DNA of 64,000 nucleotides, taken from assembly GCF_965204935.1 (NCBI RefSeq), contig NZ_CBDBFO010000002.1. One strand, 5' to 3'. The position numbers were made by a program, and so were the translations under genes. Below the pieces are notes generated by a model. The model worked only from the letters and a program-made list of their open reading frames with translations, was not told the origin of the DNA and did no database searches. The stretch's first letter is position 1. Each line of letters begins with the position of its first letter. Origin of the DNA: Hoeflea_A sp965204935. Its GTDB lineage: Bacteria > Pseudomonadota > Alphaproteobacteria > Rhizobiales > Rhizobiaceae. Below are positions 63,219 through 64,000 of the stretch, piece after piece.

Positions 63219-64000
63219 TTGACTAGTTCACGCTCAAAGCTTCGCATTGTCTTAGTCTCAGGTCCGATCTGTTCGGGAAAAACCGTACTTACGGAACATT
63301 TGCGGGATCGATACAAGGCGCGAATTGTAAAGACACGCGAACTAATCCTAAAGGCGAAACCAAATACGAAACCAGTTAGACGCTCACTGCAGTTAGCTGG
63401 ACAAGCACTGGACAATGCGGACAACGGAGCATGGGTTGCTAGCGCATTGTCTGAACTGTTGGAAGGCAGAAGCAGTGGATCAACACCTACCGGATTGTAT
63501 GTTGTTGATTCAGTCCGCGTTGAAGGACAAATTGCGGCGATCAGGAAAGCATATGGTGAGGATGTACATCACATCCACCTGACAGCACAGGATGCCGAAC
63601 TCAAAACCCGATTTAAGAAACGAAAAGCCGACGGCGATGAAGACGTCACATATGAAAAACTAAAACGCAACCGCACAGAGAAAAACATCGAAAAATTGGC
63701 CGACCTCGCAGACGTCGTGGTGTCAACTGATCGATGTACATCAGGGGCTGTTTTAGTTCGAGCAACGGCACTCTTGAATTTGTATCCAAGAGGCAGTGAT
63801 GCACTCGTGGATGTTATTGTCGGAGGCCAATTCGGCAGCGAAGGCAAGGGCAATATTGTAGGACACATTGCTCCCGAATATGATTTATTGGTCAGAGTAG
63901 GCGGACCGAATGCCGGACATTCTGTTTATGCGGAGCCTGATCCAGAAAAATACTATCATCTACCATCGGGAACGGAACGCGCGCCGAATGCAAAGCTGTT
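63219..64000 (+). CDS. P-loop kinase-like domain fused to adenylosuccinate synthetase (partial)
   Basis: Runs off the right edge; 260 residues visible. The N-terminal 180 residues form a P-loop nucleotide-kinase-like domain with Walker A VLVSGPICSGKTVL and a later acidic strand (LADVVVSTDR) like those of AAA_33/dNK kinases. From about residue 189 the sequence is adenylosuccinate synthetase: VDVIVGGQFGSEGKGNIVGH (the GTP loop, normally GxQWGDEGKGK) and LLVRVGGPNAGHSV. The start is TTG at 63219, overlapping the end of the ImmA-macro gene (TTGA). This fusion is not the housekeeping PurA, in which residue 1 is near the GxQWGDEGKG loop. The function is unknown; nucleotide-based regulation or defence is possible. 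Confidence 0.8.
   Translation, partial: MTSSRSKLRIVLVSGPICSGKTVLTEHLRDRYKARIVKTRELILKAKPNTKPVRRSLQLAGQALDNADNGAWVASALSELLEGRSSGSTPTGLYVVDSVRVEGQIAAIRKAYGEDVHHIHLTAQDAELKTRFKKRKADGDEDVTYEKLKRNRTEKNIEKLADLADVVVSTDRCTSGAVLVRATALLNLYPRGSDALVDVIVGGQFGSEGKGNIVGHIAPEYDLLVRVGGPNAGHSVYAEPDPEKYYHLPSGTERAPNAKL

Larger units (their letters stand above)
60262..63222 (+). pseudogene. ImmA/IrrE metallopeptidase fused to a macro domain, split by IS1380
   Basis: Bases 60262-60778 joined to 62399-63222 give one open frame of 446 residues, interrupted only by the IS element. The N-terminal half is an ImmA/IrrE-like zinc peptidase (RFSIAHEIAHLLFPD, HExxH) with its usual C-terminal extension. The C-terminal half (from about residue 260) is a Poa1-like macro domain that would bind or hydrolyse ADP-ribose or its 1''-phosphate: YVHGNALDP, VCQLVNDRARKWGGGIARR, HMPRIGTGAAGGTWEVVEEI, VTVYDLP. 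GTG start at 60262. Codon use is more AT-rich than nrdJ. The downstream gene overlaps its end by 4 bases. The 3' half could still be made from an internal ATG at 62419. Confidence 0.83.

Noticed and set aside
62419..63222. A separate macro-domain gene starting at 62419
   Set aside because: It reads in frame with the ImmA part once the IS and one TTAA are removed, so it is the second half of a split gene rather than an independent one.
1..64000. CRISPR arrays, prophage or integrase genes
   Set aside because: No regularly spaced repeats, no Cas-like proteins and no recombinase found; the tRNA genes show no duplicated 3' ends next to them.

Overview
The window looks like a chromosomal stretch of a marine or plant-associated alphaproteobacterium of the order Hyphomicrobiales (Rhizobiales), probably near Hoeflea, Martelella or related Rhizobiaceae. 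The evidence is the pcm-tolC-popZ-valS gene order known from rhizobia, the B12-dependent ribonucleotide reductase, an Lrp-type regulator divergent from ald, a DUF1127 micro-protein, and GC-rich codon use. The genus is an inference; no rRNA gene is present.

Layout, left to right. 1-7800 (reverse strand): the start of ilvD, then valS, popZ, tolC, pcm and a type 2 isopentenyl-diphosphate isomerase (fni). 8012-15538: a complete C40 carotenoid cluster, with crtE, a two-gene ABC-2 exporter and crtZ forward, facing crtY-crtI-crtB in reverse. With fni it should take IPP to zeaxanthin; no ketolase (crtW) is visible. 16100-18760: small genes, tRNA-Cys, a macro-domain hydrolase and tRNA-Asn. 19213-24575: cfa, then a tight cysK - alanyl-tRNA editing - sulfurtransferase - GNAT cluster and an OmpA-like protein. 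24777-27341: an accessory patch with an AT-rich membrane protein, a methyltransferase and a duplicated, half-decayed small gene. 27565-31541: ald and its Lrp/AsnC regulator, a hydrolase and an MFS carrier.

31946-34010: a membrane/coiled-coil gene split by an insertion sequence with 18-bp inverted repeats and a 9-bp target duplication. Next come a 29-residue basic peptide gene behind a strong hairpin, a sterol-desaturase/HD-domain pair with a divergent LysR gene, and (37039-37766) four tandem, very short reverse-strand genes. These share a lasso-type leader pattern (Y-x2-P-x-V/I-x3-G) and a conserved VSG/ISG core, and diverge from an MFS exporter: a candidate peptide (RiPP) precursor array with no modifying enzyme in the window. 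Then tRNA-Leu, an XRE regulator, a PAS-like protein and a GNAT protein.

42050-50559: one reverse-strand operon with a DUF1445/D-glutamate cyclase-like protein, a complete TRAP transporter and a fused 5-oxoprolinase, behind a LysR gene; this fits uptake and opening of 5-oxoproline-like compounds. 50688-55634: housekeeping and transport genes (CinA-like, DUF1127, universal stress protein, xanthine phosphoribosyltransferase, Tet-like MFS, haloalkane dehalogenase). 56288-60046: nrdJ, with two canonically spaced NrdR boxes upstream.

60262-64000: an AT-richer accessory locus after the nrdJ terminator. An IS1380-family element (TTAA duplication) splits a gene that, once rejoined, reads without a stop as an ImmA/IrrE metallopeptidase fused to a Poa1-like macro domain. 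It overlaps by 4 bases a gene for a P-loop kinase-like domain fused to an adenylosuccinate synthetase domain, which runs off the window. This pair and the peptide array are the two strongest candidates for undescribed systems.
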